From: Coniella vitis | Taxonomy: Eukaryota; Ascomycota; Sordariomycetes; Diaporthales; Schizoparmaceae | Direction: 5' to 3' | Length of the DNA: 64,000 bases | NCBI GenBank assembly: GCA_011317545.1 | Contig: WUJK01000005.1 | Location: 2,294,001-2,358,000, forward strand | Part shown: positions 1 to 12,317 of the stretch, piece after piece | Position numbering within the stretch: position 1 is the first letter of the stretch | How the letters are laid out: the number at the start of each line of letters is the position of its first letter | Program-made: the position numbers and the translations under genes | Notes under the pieces: generated by a model | Told to the model about the DNA's origin: nothing | Databases searched by the model: none | Seen by the model: only the letters and a program-made list of their open reading frames with translations

Positions 1-1067
1 GGTATGACATCTAGATCCCACATAAGAACAGAGCGAGTACATTTCCTGATACCCATAAAAACAAGGCTAACATATGAGATGGTAATGTCGTCGTTATATT
101 ATAGGTCCAAACATAGAACCAGTGAAGCTGATTGGTGGCTATGCTACATTACATAGTAATAGATAGCATGTACCCGGGACATTAGTTCCGAGAGTCGATG
201 GTCAAAATGGTCAAAAGTAATAAGACAGCTCATGAATCGATTGCGGTCTTCAATAGGGAGCGTGCCTTTTCTCAAATTATCCAAACATAATCCGCATGGC
301 ATACATAGTAATGTATTCAGTACAGAGCGAGCACGACCTCTTAAAGCAGTTCGTACAAGAATTGACTGACTTGGAGGCGGCAGAATTGTTTTGCTCTATC
401 ATAGACACGAGCACGTCAGAGTGTCACATCACAAATCACCCCATTTGTTGATTGATTTGTTTCTTGTCACTCAAAGAGCCAAGTTAGCGTAGACATTCGA
501 CACTGAGATTACGTAGCCGCACATTCTCCTCGTCACCTCAATTGCCTAAAGCTTGGTATTGGTTTCTTGTCCAACATATTTCTTCATGGAGATTCTTAAC
601 AATTCCACCGTTGGGTATCATTCGCCGTCTCTCTCTCTTTCTCTCCCTCTCCCTCTCTTTATCTATAAATACGCGCCTATAGCGCTATTCCAACCCAACG
701 GTCAGCCAAATTCAATCTGCTTCTGCTCGAACGACATTATCCGCTCCGATGAGATTTACCCAAATAATTCTACTCCTTTTGCAATAGATCAAATCACTCA
801 CACAAAAATATGGCGAATTGGGTCAATCAAAGGTCCCAGACAAAAGAAAAACAGCAACAGTCTAATGAGTAGTGCCGTCAGGAAGGGAAGAACAACACTA
901 TCCCTGCCCGTCCACCCATTCAAACGCCTGCATGATATGATTGAAAATAGCAAATTAGCCCGCTGAAAACATGAGATCAAAAAGGAATTGGCAAGGGAGA
1001 TAATGCTTCGCGATGGTTCCATCAGAGGATAACAGTCGGTGCTGAACACAACAGAGTGCCAATCAAA
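1..1067. other. Intergenic region downstream of the coiled-coil gene
   Basis: No convincing gene is visible. The stretch is AT-richer than the genes around it. It holds two exact copies of the recurrent 8-mer ACATAGTA (151-158, 303-310), a CT-rich tract at about 629-658 and, just after it, a TATAAATA at 664-671 that could be a plus-strand promoter element. The plus-strand open frame that spans this (553-966) has simple composition and no family resemblance, so it is not called. The right end is the 3' flank of the minus-strand gene that stops at 1068. Confidence 0.5.
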
Positions 1068-3440
1068 TCACTCCAAGAGACCTTCTCTCAGAGCTTCAGC
1101 GTCGACATTCTGAGGAACAACTTGCGTAGGAGGGCCCTTCATCTGATGCGCAGCCCAGTACGCCGTGAATCCTGGAATCGCGCCAGCCTGGTTGATACCA
1201 AAGCTTCGCGGCGAAAAGGCCATGTCTTTGGGCGTGGATGACAATGAAGACTTCTTCTTCGCGTTAGTTTCCCGGCTGCTGGACAATGAAGCCTCGAGGA
1301 TCGACGAGCTAGCTGACTCAGTACTGGGTGAGGCAGGAACAGGCGAAAGACTCTCGGTGCCTTCCGAGGGTGCAGGACTGGACGCCACGCTAGAAACCGC
1401 CTCGACAGTGACCTTAGTATTATTGGACTTTGGGCCCCAAGGTCGCCAGTGGACGATGCGGCCAATACTTCCGCCTGATGACTGCCTTTGACCAACTGAT
1501 TCTGCTTCCGCGTCTGAAGAGGTGTCGGAGGTGATAATGAGACTCGGTAGGTTGAGAAGACTGTCACGTAGTATCAAACTTCCTCTCTTGCCGTCTGATG
1601 TTCCTAACGTGATGGTGGGTTGAGCCACCACAGAACTCAACTCTGTCTCGGCGGAGGCAGAGCCTAGAGGACGCAGCGCAAGCTGGCTGGATCGCACTTT
1701 GAGGGTATGAATGTCAAGTCCGCCACTGAGTGATATTATCGACTCCTGGGAGGATGCTCGGCGCAGTTGCGGACGGGAGTCAAAGAATGTATCGTCATAG
1801 CTAGGCAATATCGACATGTTCAGCATAGCCTCAGTCTCGATGCTGGTCGACGCGACTTGAGAGGTGATAGGCGACAGTTGAGGCGCATATTGGGAGGAAT
1901 GCGCGCTACGGCGCGCATTTTCAATGAGCCGGGGTGTTCTCTGCTTGGTAGGAGAGCTCAGAGATTCCCTACGATGCTCGTCTTCTGGCACATCACCCAA
2001 GTGTAAAGGCCTTGGCGTTGAGAACATGCGCGCACCTCCATCGGGATTCTGTGATCTGTGTAGCCTGTTCCAGCCTGGTGATGAAGGATCCACACTGGTC
2101 GTGGGCGACGCTGGAGACTCATATTCTTGATCAAATAGGGAAATGCGCCGTCGATGAGACGACATGGGCGAGCTAGGCACGGACGATGGCGCGAAGTCGG
2201 ATGGCTGGTCAGAGAAAACCGACCACCGGGTGGATTGAATGGTTGATATCGAATCCTTTACAGAATGGTGAGACACAAGACCAGGGGAGGTGGCTCGGTG
2301 CTCTAGGCGCCATTGCGCGGGACTCGCAGGGCCCGATGGTGGATAAGGCTTGGGGGCGGCCAAGGCGTTGGGAGCCAGACCTTGACGTTTCTTCTTTGCG
2401 GGTTTCCGTGGCTCCATTGGCCTCGTGACGTGGTAGTGATGATGTATGTGAACCTCCTGAGAGCCTGATGGTGTCGCGTCGGAATTCCTCACGACATGGG
2501 TGGCTCGCGGTGACTTGGCATGCGACTCGTCAAAGCCTAATTCGGTTCCGAGCGTGGTCGCTGCCGAGCCAGTCTCTAAATCGTCTTGTGCAACTTGATG
2601 GAAGATGAGTTGTTCGCGAAGGTGTTGGATCTCGTCATTGGAGTTCATGAGTAGCTCGCGCAATTCGGCCATCCCTAGTTGTAGGTTTGCATTGTCCGAC
2701 AGCAGGTCTCGCACAAAGTGCGAAACGACAGCACCGCCGCCCTTGCCATCCGTCATGTTTTTTGCTGCTGCTGCACCCTTGAGTCTACCGGCGGCTGTGT
2801 AGAGGTCCTTTTCCATGGCGCGCTGTCTCTCAATCCGGTTGAGTATATCGGAATGACGATCTCGTTCTTCAACGGCTTCCCTCTCCATTCTTTCCAGTTT
2901 TTCTTGCAATTCAGAAATGCCCTTTTCCGCCGTGCGCCACCTTTGCATGGCAGAGCGTGCTTCAGCTTGCGTCGTAACCAACGTGTTGTGGAGTTCAGCT
3001 TGTTCGATTTCGACGACGCCCAGCTGGTTTTCAAGCTCGACTGCACGTGTCTCGGCCCCCTCTAGTTTGCGAAGGGATTGCTGGGTATTCTGCAAGGCTG
3101 CCTCGAGGCTTTTGATGTGCGTTTCCGAGTCAGCGACCGAGTCATTCATGGCCTCGAGTTGGTCAAGCAGAGAACGGTTCTCCTGGATCGTTCGAACATT
3201 TTCGGCCTCGAGCGACTTCTTGTCCGTCTCAAGCTGGTCGATGCGCGATTGCATTTCGAATCGCTCGGTTTCGGCTGAGGCCATAAGAGCCTCGTGACGA
3301 GCTAGGAGAGCCTGGAGCGAATAGGTCAGTCCTGAATCGTTGTCGCAAACCAAGCGAGGCACATTTTGAGTCGACCAAGAGTAGTCATCCTCAGAATCTT
3401 CGTGAAACCCAACAGGAATAAAAGCAACGTCGCAAGACAT
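1068..3440 (-). CDS. Coiled-coil protein, conserved fungal type, function unknown
   Basis: Intronless frame of 790 residues from an ATG at 3440. Residues about 40-290 are a near-continuous heptad-rich coiled coil with many Glu, Gln, Leu and Arg. A short His-rich element (VHIHHHYHV, near residue 331) follows, then a basic patch (KPAKKKRQG), and the remaining 450 residues are Ser/Pro/Thr-rich and probably disordered. A short conserved-looking patch near the C-terminus reads IVHWRPWGP, and the extreme C-terminus is acidic. No enzymatic motif, signal peptide or membrane segment is seen. The layout (N-terminal coiled coil plus long phospho-site-rich tail) suits a cytoskeletal or polarity scaffold, but that is inference from composition. 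I do not recognise a named family. The frame itself is secure because of its length and uniform codon use. Confidence 0.85.
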   Translation of the reverse strand: MSCDVAFIPVGFHEDSEDDYSWSTQNVPRLVCDNDSGLTYSLQALLARHEALMASAETERFEMQSRIDQLETDKKSLEAENVRTIQENRSLLDQLEAMNDSVADSETHIKSLEAALQNTQQSLRKLEGAETRAVELENQLGVVEIEQAELHNTLVTTQAEARSAMQRWRTAEKGISELQEKLERMEREAVEERDRHSDILNRIERQRAMEKDLYTAAGRLKGAAAAKNMTDGKGGGAVVSHFVRDLLSDNANLQLGMAELRELLMNSNDEIQHLREQLIFHQVAQDDLETGSAATTLGTELGFDESHAKSPRATHVVRNSDATPSGSQEVHIHHHYHVTRPMEPRKPAKKKRQGLAPNALAAPKPYPPSGPASPAQWRLEHRATSPGLVSHHSVKDSISTIQSTRWSVFSDQPSDFAPSSVPSSPMSSHRRRISLFDQEYESPASPTTSVDPSSPGWNRLHRSQNPDGGARMFSTPRPLHLGDVPEDEHRRESLSSPTKQRTPRLIENARRSAHSSQYAPQLSPITSQVASTSIETEAMLNMSILPSYDDTFFDSRPQLRRASSQESIISLSGGLDIHTLKVRSSQLALRPLGSASAETELSSVVAQPTITLGTSDGKRGSLILRDSLLNLPSLIITSDTSSDAEAESVGQRQSSGGSIGRIVHWRPWGPKSNNTKVTVEAVSSVASSPAPSEGTESLSPVPASPSTESASSSILEASLSSSRETNAKKKSSLSSTPKDMAFSPRSFGINQAGAIPGFTAYWAAHQMKGPPTQVVPQNVDAEALREGLLE

Positions 3441-4509
3441 AGGCGTTGGCAGTGTCAGGAATGCGGCTGTCTCGCAGGAACAGTAAGCAGGGGAGGGGAG
3501 AAGAGGAAACCCCCAACGAACGTCCCTCTATCACATGCCATATATATACCGGCCGACAGGAGCACAGGAATTCAGGAACGACCAAGCAGAAAAGAAGAAA
3601 AAAAACGCCAATTCAAAGGAACAGTTGCTTGAACGCGACCCGCCTGGAGCGGAGGTGCAATTTCAAGCAAGGTGCCGCCTGACAACCACAAGGTAACGGC
3701 AGGACCGGGAGGATCATGCGGCCGCCCAAGGACCAGGGACACAGCGAGAAAAGTGCTAACGTACCTGGCCAAGACGGGCAGCAGTATGGACATCCTTCTC
3801 GACGCTATCGAGAATGGAATAATTGTGCTTGAGCAGGCCGCAGTCTGCGCTGCCGCAACAGCATTGCAAGGCCTCTGGCTGGCCGGCCGAGGCTTCTAGG
3901 GCAGCCAAGTCGACGGCCTCAGACGTGCGAGAGCCACTAGCCATGGCTTGACAGGCAGAGGCGGTGGAGGTTAGAGGGGGAGGGTTGCTTTGATGAACGC
4001 CAAGTCGCGATGCAGGCAGAGTGCCAGGATGGGTCGATGAAAGTCGATGGAGGACGGTGGAAACGGCAAGACGCTCGGCATATTCAAGGACGGCTGTGCG
4101 AGAGGACGGTGGAGGACACGGGCAAGACAAAGACAGAGGGGAGCGCGATGCGTTGGTGGTCGTGGTTGCTGCTGCTGTTGTTGTTGTTATTAGTAGGCGG
4201 TGGGTGACTCGAAGCAGTGTGGACAGCCAGTGGCCAGTCAATCGGGCAGACGCAGTCGCAGGCGGAGACAAAGGAGCGGAAGACGCAGACAACGACAAAC
4301 GATTTGACACTGAACAATGGCGAGTGGTGTTTGTCAAAGGAAGACCAAGATTGAGGGCAATCTTTCTGGTTCGGGCGCTGGCTGGAATCGCACCCACGGT
4401 CAACGCGGATGACGCTACTCTACTGGCACATGAGTCTCCCGCCAATAGCCAAGGGCCTCCGACGAGTTCCAAGCTGGTGTATCCAGTGGTTTGCTTGGGT
4501 GGCGGCAAT

Positions 4510-4554
4510 GGTGGTGGTGGTGGTGGTGGTGGTGGTGGTGGTGGTGGTGGTGGT
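4510..4554. repeat. (GGT)15 microsatellite
   Basis: Fifteen uninterrupted GGT units on the plus strand (ACC on the minus strand). It lies about 1.1 kb upstream of the coiled-coil gene start, so probably in promoter or leader DNA. The G-rich strand could form unusual structure. Length polymorphism between strains would be expected. Confidence 0.95.
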
Positions 4555-5580
4555 GTTAGTTGTAGCAATGGTGGTTCTGCAGGATCATGCTTGGCCGAAT
4601 CGAGCGTCAGGCACAATTTGCAACAACGACCAGCCAGTGGGCGAATCGCTGGGGTGCTGAAGGTGCCACTGAAACCATGGCGGTGGAGCTGAACGAGATG
4701 GGTCAAATGGCGATGATCTCGGTAGCCACTCTGCTCTCCACTAATCAACAACGGCCCCTTACATACTAGCGTGCCAGTTGCTCAGGGCCTAGAGGCCCTA
4801 GGGAGGATCTGGATGGCGCTTGCGGTAGTCTGTCCAGTCGGTGTGGTTTAGGGCCTTGGGCCTCAGGGCCTCACGGCCTCACGGCCTCTACCCACCCATG
4901 CAGAGCCTTTACATAGTGTCATAGTCCAACACTGCTCCGAGGTGCCGTACCGGGGGCCCGATTCTTCAGCGTCAAGAGTGACCAAAACACTCTGCCATGG
5001 CTGCCGCAGACCTTGCCTAGACCTTCAACGACGAGATCTGTAGTCAACCTGCGCTACGCTCACTGCTGACCGCAATCAAACCTTGCAGCAAGGGCTGTTG
5101 AAAGGAAGCCTTGCACATTTCCCTGCTCGGTAATGGACAATCTCGTGCCCTGAGCGCCAATGGGGGATTGCCAGTGGGTGTGCACAGTGACCACAGTCCC
5201 GGCCTGGGGATCCTGGCTCTGCTACCAAGCCAAGCCAACTCGAGTCCTGCGTGCCTGGCTATCGTTGCGTTGGGTCAGGGATCCCCGTGGCGCAGGGTGG
5301 AGTGCGAGTGCTGTACTATGTACTATGTACATGGTGGCAGCAGGATTAGGATGTGGAACCATGATAATGATGAAAAGCACCGGAAGAAAAGAAGGAAGAG
5401 AGGGGATTTGAATGAAAAGAACATTTTCAGCTTGGCCAAAAGTATTTCCAATGAGTCCATCCACCGATACTATGTAATGTTAGAACCGTCGGAAAAAGCA
5501 GGTCAACCTGCCGACGTGTTAAATTACTTGAGTACTTAGTATCCGAGATAAGGCGTAGTCCTCTCGGGGAAGGGACGGCC

Positions 5581-5594
5581 GGGGGGGGGGGGGG
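5581..5594. repeat. G14 homopolymer run
   Basis: Fourteen consecutive G on the plus strand inside intergenic DNA, directly after GGACGGCC. Such runs are prone to sequencing length error. Confidence 0.9.
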
Positions 5595-6659
5595 TCATTG
5601 GAGACGGCAGGAGCAGGATCTCTACTGCCTGCCATCCTTGGTTTCTCTCGGCCGAGTCTCTAACACGGCAAAACCACCGCGGCTAGATTTCATGTGATTG
5701 TCAGGCAATCAAGTCGTCAATCAACACAACTTGCACAGGGCTGCAGCGCTTTCTTATTTTCTTCTGCGCGTCTGCATCTGCGTCTGCGCTGGCAACAATG
5801 GCTTGAAATCGAGGTTGACGTACGTCAATGCGTACGTACGCTGCACCTGACCGGCAGGTATATCTGCCTCTCCTCATGGCTGAAAGCAGAAGCTGCCAAC
5901 AAATTCTCTCGACAAGCTAGTCCTCAACACTCTCATGCTCAGCGTCCCAGCCGCCGTCCCGCTCCATGCCGAGCCTCTTCCCCTCCTTTGTCGGCGTCTG
6001 CAGCATGCTCAGTCGTCGTCGAGATGCTATCGAACCATTCCGTGTGACTCGACTCCCCATCGGAGGTGGGCTGGATTAACCTCCGATGTCCCCCAAAAGA
6101 TTTGTCTTCTCGACATCACCATCATCGCTTAGGCGAGCTCTCCGATTGCCTCAGCCGAGATGGAGGGCAGTACGAAATGTCCGCACCAGGCTGTTGTTGT
6201 GGCTGATGCTTGGTCAAGCGATCGTATCAATCCCAGATCTCTGGGCCTGAGCTACAAAAGAAAAGCGCCTGCGGTAGTAGACGTGGAGATGCAATGGGAA
6301 CGGGGAGCCCACGGCTGCGGAGTAGCTGGGCAGCGCCGCAGACCTTATTGAGCAAAGGTCGGAGCCTCGGTGTCTTAGCTCCCTCTTTCGGAAACCCGTT
6401 GCACGGCGCCCTACGGACGGCAACTATGAGCTGACGAGCACACACTCCACCGATGCTTCTCGATTCGAATCCTTGAAAGGCTGAGCTTTGGGCCCTTCTC
6501 TCTGCATTGCATGACTGGATCGCTTCTACTTCTTGTTCAAGAAAGAGACTGGAGCCTTGTTGCTGCTGTTCACACCATCTGCTGCCTGCGGTTTCCCAGA
6601 CGCCTTCAGATCGCCCTAGTTCGTCCGTCTTCGGCCGAACAGCGGGCAGTCTCACACCC

Positions 6660-9115
6660 ATGTCTGACCGTCCACCCGACGGCTCAGGACCAGCTGTGAA
6701 GAGGCGCAAGGTCAGAAAGGGCACGCGAAGTTGCTGGGAATGTGAGTTTCCATCAAGTACATCTGGCTAGGATAAAGCAGAGCAGCATCTTCATTGCCCT
6801 GCAGCTCAAACAACGCCGCAATTCTGTCTATGGTCAGCAGGCTTGGTGGTCATCTCAGTAGCTGACATGCATCGGCAGGCAGAAGGCGCAAGATAAAATG
6901 CCAGTTTGGCACACAAGACGATGCCGTCTGCATTGGTTGCAAGCAGCGAGGCACCGCATGTCGTAGCCAGGAGTTTGACGACGACAATGCACCAGAGCCA
7001 GGCCAGAAGTCGGATCCGCCTTTGGCCAGGCGATTAGATCGTCTTGAACAGATGATGGAGCGTATTGTCGATCGAATCGTTCCGGACGAAGAAATCACTG
7101 CTGTCAATAATCCCATCACGAGCCAATCCCAATCTGCAAGGCGCAGCTACTCGCCAGCATCACACGACGTTGACGTGCCCATCAGTGGACGCCGCAAATC
7201 CTCCGTTGACGTGTTGGAGACTTCGGCTACGAGTGAAGGTCCCATCGCCGCCCTCCTGGCCATGCGCAATGAAGCAAGTCATCGACGAGGAGCTTCCGAG
7301 CCTGGGCATATGCCAACTCCGGCGATGACTCTCGTTGGGTCCTCCACGCCTACATTTCCTCCAAGCGCAACCAGCATGGGAGCAGCGTCAAGACCACCTA
7401 CAAGGACGGGAGCCCAGCTACTTCCTCCATTGAACCATAATTATTGGATTTGTAATTCGGTGCGAGGTGCTTTTCCACCGCCTAATGCAATCCGGGCAAT
7501 CGTCTCAGCCAGTCCTGGCGCACCTTATGCTGCTGCCATGTGCTACAGCGACGCTCAGCGGCTGGCAGGTAGAGCAGAGGCCGCATCTTCGCTTGTTTAC
7601 GTTCCTTCGGGCAATGTACATGCTTTATTGCTTGCCAAGAGGGCCCTTCAGATTCTCATCTGCATACAGCAGCTGCCACCATCATTTGACTGGGAGATGC
7701 TTGCTATTGGCGCACCCACGATGGAGGCCATGTCACGGTTGCTGAGTGCGGCTACCCTTGTGACATCCAATGATGAGTTGATGGGATATGCCGAGGGCAT
7801 AGAGTGCCTCATCCTTCAGGCCACCTATCAAGCAAATTGTGGTAATCTCCGCAGAGCTTGGGTTACGATTCGCAGAGCCCTTGGTCTGGCGCAAATGATG
7901 GGCCTCGACAAGAATCGGTTGACTGCGTTTAGGTCATGCGATTCAACCGTTAATCCAGCCCAAAGGACATCCGCTCCTGTTCTATGGTTCAAAGTCGTCT
8001 CCTGGGACCGATGTTTGTCGTTGCTCCTCGGTCTCTCGATTGGAAGCCAGGGTAATGAATTCAACTCAGATGACCTGTCCAGATCTGACACCCCGATTGA
8101 TCGTCTGGATAAGGCGCACAGTGCCATTGCTGCGCGCATTAGTGAGAGAAACGACAGCCATCAGCGAGACCCGGCGCAGCATCCGAGTATTTACGGGCTC
8201 ACTCAAGACATTGATCTTGAGCTTGAAGCGGCATCGAATAGGATGCCGTTGGGCTGGTGGGATTGCCCACGACCTGATGCTTTTACATCCCAAGCATCGA
8301 CATGGGACGCAACCGCCAGATCAATGGCCCAAATCCACCATTTCACCCTTGTGCTACTTGTGCATGTTCCTTACATGCTGCGAGACGTCGCGTCTCCCCG
8401 CTACGACTATTCAAAGACAAGTTGCGTGGCAGCCGCTCGTGATTTGTTGTCCCGTTTCGAAGTTTTTCGCGCGCATAACACATCAGCGTACAGTTGCAGG
8501 CGAGTGGACTATGCCGGTCTGCTCGCATCAATGACTCTGTGTCTTGCCTATCTAAACAAACGGAGAGCGGAGACATGGGAGAGCTCGAGGATTCAGAAAG
8601 ACAGCGAGCTCATTGAGCTGACACGGAGGCGTATGGATCATGTCGCGCAGGTGAATGGGGATCGACTCAGTAGAGAAGCGGTGGGTATTATCGGACAGCT
8701 AACGCCCATCATCGACAGGGCAGCTGCGTCTGTGGAAAGGAATGTTAGAGCGTCGCTGCCTGACCAGCCCAGAGAGCTACAATTGAATGTGCCATGTCTC
8801 GGCTCGGTCAATATTCAACTACCAGGAAGCTCGATATCTTCTGCACCGGATAGGTACAGTCATCCACGCCATCCTTCCTCCGCAACAGGGGGACTGGAGA
8901 AGATGGCACTTTCGCATGTTCAACAAACAGCTGCGCCCCCTGAGCCGCTGCAGTCGCTGTTCGATGCCGGCTCGTTGCAAGTTGCACCGTATGATGAGCA
9001 AGCTCTCGAGGAAATGGGAATGAGCCCGCAATTCGACTTTATGGCGGGCGCGGAGGACTGGGCACTTCAGGGAGTCGATGCGGCTTATTGGTCGCTTTTC
9101 GAAGGAAGCGTATAG
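6660..9115 (+). CDS. Zn2Cys6 transcription factor with fungal_trans middle domain
   Basis: Two exons, 6660-6741 and 6879-9115, give 772 residues. The 137-nt intron (GTGAGT...GGCAG) splits the codon of the second zinc-binding cysteine. Splicing restores a complete binuclear cluster: C25 and C28 (CWEC), C35 after RRRKIK, then C45, C48 and C55, the normal Zn2Cys6 spacing. A basic stretch RRKVRKG precedes the cluster and a short heptad-like linker (RRLDRLEQMMERI) follows, as in dimerising members. The central 400 residues carry the helical pattern of the fungal-specific regulatory domain, including W-F-K-V-V-S-W-D-R. The C-terminus is acidic and aromatic, a plausible activation region. Target genes are unknown. 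The next gene downstream, a secreted carboxypeptidase on the same strand, is the only neighbour that invites a regulatory link, and that is a guess. An in-frame ATG at 6507 exists, but 6660 gives the usual short N-terminus. Confidence 0.9.
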
Positions 9116-9811
9116 TAGAGTCGGACAAAAGTACCCTGACCGCTCGAGAATCTTTCGCAGGATTGAATCTTATTCTATGCTTCCCCATAAGAAAATGCGG
9201 CTTATCCCACAAGGAAGACGTCGTGGCAGTGCGTCCAAGCGTCAGCCGCAATCTGATTGGCTTGTTCGCCAATTCACCCTTCCAAGCTACTATGTACTCG
9301 GGCAAGGCTTGGTGCTTAGCACTTGTAATCTCCACACGGCAGTGCCTTAGCACATACTCCAAGCTCACCACCCATGTTTTGGCGACTTCAAGATCTCCGG
9401 GAGACCAAGCAGGCAACCAGATTGCAGATATTTCTGCTAGGCTTCGAGCATGGCGCATGAGGATGCAAACGTGTTGTCAAAAATGCGGCAAGCTCATTGG
9501 ATCCATCGCCATTGGCGTTGCTAGCTCCGCGAGACGAATGGTCCAGCTCAGGTCGGAAGTGGAGAGGTCGTGAGAACGGCGCAATCCACGAGCCAAGAAT
9601 AAATCATCACTCGCCATGCAATGGACGTATTATGGCTGCCTTGCGGGTGCTCATGTGGTCCTAGGCCAAAGGTTTTCTTGGGTATATCATGAGACAGATT
9701 CCCTTGGATCTGGAGGATGGTGCAACGATAACATCGCCGTCCACAAACCCTTGGCTCCATCCCGCAAAACCAGCACTTGCCCTTCTTCGATCGCCCCGAG
9801 ACTCTATCAAA
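9116..9811. other. Intergenic region between regulator and carboxypeptidase
   Basis: About 0.7 kb holding the 3' flank of the regulator and the promoter of the carboxypeptidase. One TACTATGT copy sits at 9288-9295. Open frames on both strands (for example 9039-9458 minus) overlap the regulator end and show no family features. No gene is called. Confidence 0.5.
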
Positions 9812-12317
9812 ATGGTGTCTCGGCGCATATTACAAACAGCGTCATTGCTTACGCTCTGTCGGTCGCTGTGTACAGCGCAGACATTCATTCCGCAACCCCG
9901 CGATATCACTTTCCAGGAGTCCAGTGTCCTCCCAGGAGCTTCGATTTCGTACAAGGAGGTGAGGACGACCCCAGTACCACAGTTGGCGCTCAAAAGTTCT
10001 CCGATGTGCTAATGTGAGCGATGAATCGTTCGCAGGCCGAGATTTGTGACACGACTCCCGGAGTCAAGAGCTACAGTGGCCATGTCACCGTTCCCGTGGA
10101 CAACACCTACAATGCCAGCATCTTCTTTTGGTACTTTCGTACGTGCCCTGACCAATCTCTGAATGAGCCTTGTCCTGTTCTGCAGCTCCTACTCACAATC
10201 GATTAGAATCCCGCAACGATGCTGAGAACGCTCCCACGACCATCTGGATGCCCGGCGGCCCTGGCGCGTCCTTCCTTGCTGGAGGCGCTGGCTTTCCATG
10301 CACAGTCAACGCGGATGGAAACAGCACAACGCTCAACCCCTATGCGTTGAATAGCCATGTTAATATGCTCTACTTTGACATACCCGTCCAGACCGGCTAC
10401 TCGTACACGGAGCTCCAGAACGGCACATACAATGTCATTGATGGGTCGTTCACACCTGGTACAGAGGCAGATGTCGTCTTCAACAGCACGACGACAGTCG
10501 CCACCCTGGGCAGCCAAGACACGAGCAGAACAGCCAATACTACGCAGCAAGTCGCTCGACAAATGTGGCAGCTTTCACAGATCTGGTTTCAAGAGTATGT
10601 TCAATTTGTGACGACAGGAACGTGTGAATCAGAGAAGAATCATGCGCTGATGGAAATTGCAGGTTTCCTGAATGGAAAACCAACAACAAAGAAATCAACC
10701 TTTGGTCTTACTCGGTATGACTTTGCAGTCTCTAAGATCGCGTGTGTGCAAAGCACTTCTAATTGATAGCATCTACAGTACTCTGGGTTCCTCGGTCCCG
10801 CCTCCGTGGCATACGCACAGCAGCAAAACGAGCGGATCATCAACGGCAGCTACGAAACCACTGACGGTGTTGAAGCCCCGATTACCCTCCCTCTGGGCAC
10901 TTTGGGCTCCAACAATGGCTGCATCGATGTCGAGAGCCAGTTGTCCTCCTTCCAAACCGTCATCTTCAACAACACGTACGGCGTCAAGGTCCTCCCAGAT
11001 GAATACTACGACGAAATTTCCGAAATCACCGAGGAGTGCTACGGGCTCGTCGCCTCGTGTCGTGCTGCAGCTGCAGAGCTCGATCCCCAGGGGACGGGCG
11101 CGGTCAGTGAGGTGAATGCGCTCTGTGTCAATGCCACCGAGTCGTGTTTTGTAACGCTCGAGGCTCTCTATTTGGGCTCAAACGTGAGTTGTAGCAATTC
11201 TTCCATGACGTTCTACATTTACAAGTGAAATCGAGGACGCGGACTGACATGGCGGCCTCGTCTTACTTCCATGTTGATTAGCGATCCGAATTCGACGTCA
11301 CTCTTCCTGCACCGGGCGATATCCCAACTATTGGCCCCATGGCTGCTTTCTACAACCAGCGATGGGTGCAAGAGGCTCTAGGTGTGCCTGTTAACTTCAC
11401 CTACAGTGCCGACGCGAGTGTCACCAACTTTTTCGGCTACACGGGTGATCCGATGATTCCCTCAAAGAGCACGATCGAGTACATCCTCGACGCCGGCATT
11501 GGTGTTGCTTTTGTGTATGGTGATAGGGACTACCAGTGCAACTGTAAGTCCAACTTCTCTCCCTTCACTTGCTGCGAGCTTTGCTCGAAAGGGACAACTT
11601 TTTCGTTTCTTTTTTTGAATTTGAGTTTGAACAATCACTAAAGTCAACCAAAACGTAGGGATTGGTGTCGAGAACGTGTCCCTTTCCCTGGACTATGCCG
11701 AAGCCTCGGCCTTCCGCAGCGCCGGCTATGCGCCCATCATGACCAACGCAAGCTATCAAGGCGGTTTCGTCCGGCAACACAACCGCGTTTCGTTTTCGCG
11801 CGTGTTCCAGGGCGGCCACTCGGTCGCCGACTACCAGCCACAGACGGTCCTGGAGATTTTCGAGCGCGCCATCTTTGGAAAGGACGTGGCGACTGGTACG
11901 ATTGATGTTGCCTCGCCGTCATTGTCGTCCAACTCGAGCTCGACTTCCGCATCTACCTCTTCGTCATCGTGCTCCAAGCACCGGAAATCACCCAATGGTA
12001 AATCCGAGGGTGGAGACGGCTCGTCCTCGTCCTCGTCCTCGTCTTCCAACTCCTCCTCCGCCGCTGGATACAGCACCACCGGACCCCTCAGCTCCCGCAA
12101 CGTGACCAACACCATCTATCCACCGCCCGCGAGCGCGCTCCAGTGCGGCTGGTACATTACCGGCGACACGCAGGCGTGTAGCGAGGAGCAAATCGCTGCT
12201 GTAGAAGCGGGCATGGCGGTCATTGTCGACTGGGTGGTTGTGAGTCCCGCGGCGACGTTCTATGCCACCAGTGGCGATCCGACGCCTGTTGCTACGGTGG
12301 CTGCTCGGCGGAAGTAA
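9812..12317 (+). CDS. Secreted serine carboxypeptidase, peptidase family S10
   Basis: Seven exons: 9812-9958, 10036-10138, 10207-10594, 10663-10714, 10779-11183, 11282-11543, 11659-12317. All phases agree and give 671 residues. The enzyme should remove C-terminal residues from peptides outside the cell or in the vacuole. The N-terminus (MVSRRILQTASLLTLCRSLCTAQ) looks like a signal peptide. Family marks in order: oxyanion-hole segment MPGGPG (near residue 100), nucleophile region LWSYSYSG with S230, the GDRDYQCNW block with the catalytic Asp (probably D448) and GGHSVADYQP with H506. So the Ser-Asp-His triad is present, but the elbow reads YSYSG where ESYGG is usual, so substrate or acid preference may differ. 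Intron 4 starts right after the S230 codon. Numerous NxS/T sites and a Ser-rich stretch near residue 555-600 fit a secreted glycoprotein. The last 100 residues extend past the catalytic fold. Confidence 0.92.

Larger units (their letters stand above)
3441..6659. other. Long intergenic region with simple repeats
   Basis: Divergent gap between the coiled-coil gene (minus) and a Zn2Cys6 regulator (plus), so both promoters should lie here. It contains the (GGT)15 tract, a patch at about 4780-4900 rich in repeated GGCCT/AGGCC words, a 14-nt G run (5581-5594), and three copies of TACTATGT (5314, 5321, 5468; the first two overlap in tandem). A 331-codon minus-strand frame (3756-4751) exists but is made of proline and low-complexity runs forced by the repeat. 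No gene is supported. Confidence 0.5.

Noticed and set aside
3756..4751. Minus-strand 331-codon frame with polyproline run
   Set aside because: The proline run is the complement of the GGT microsatellite, the rest is low-complexity Ser/Thr/Pro, and there is no domain or splice support.
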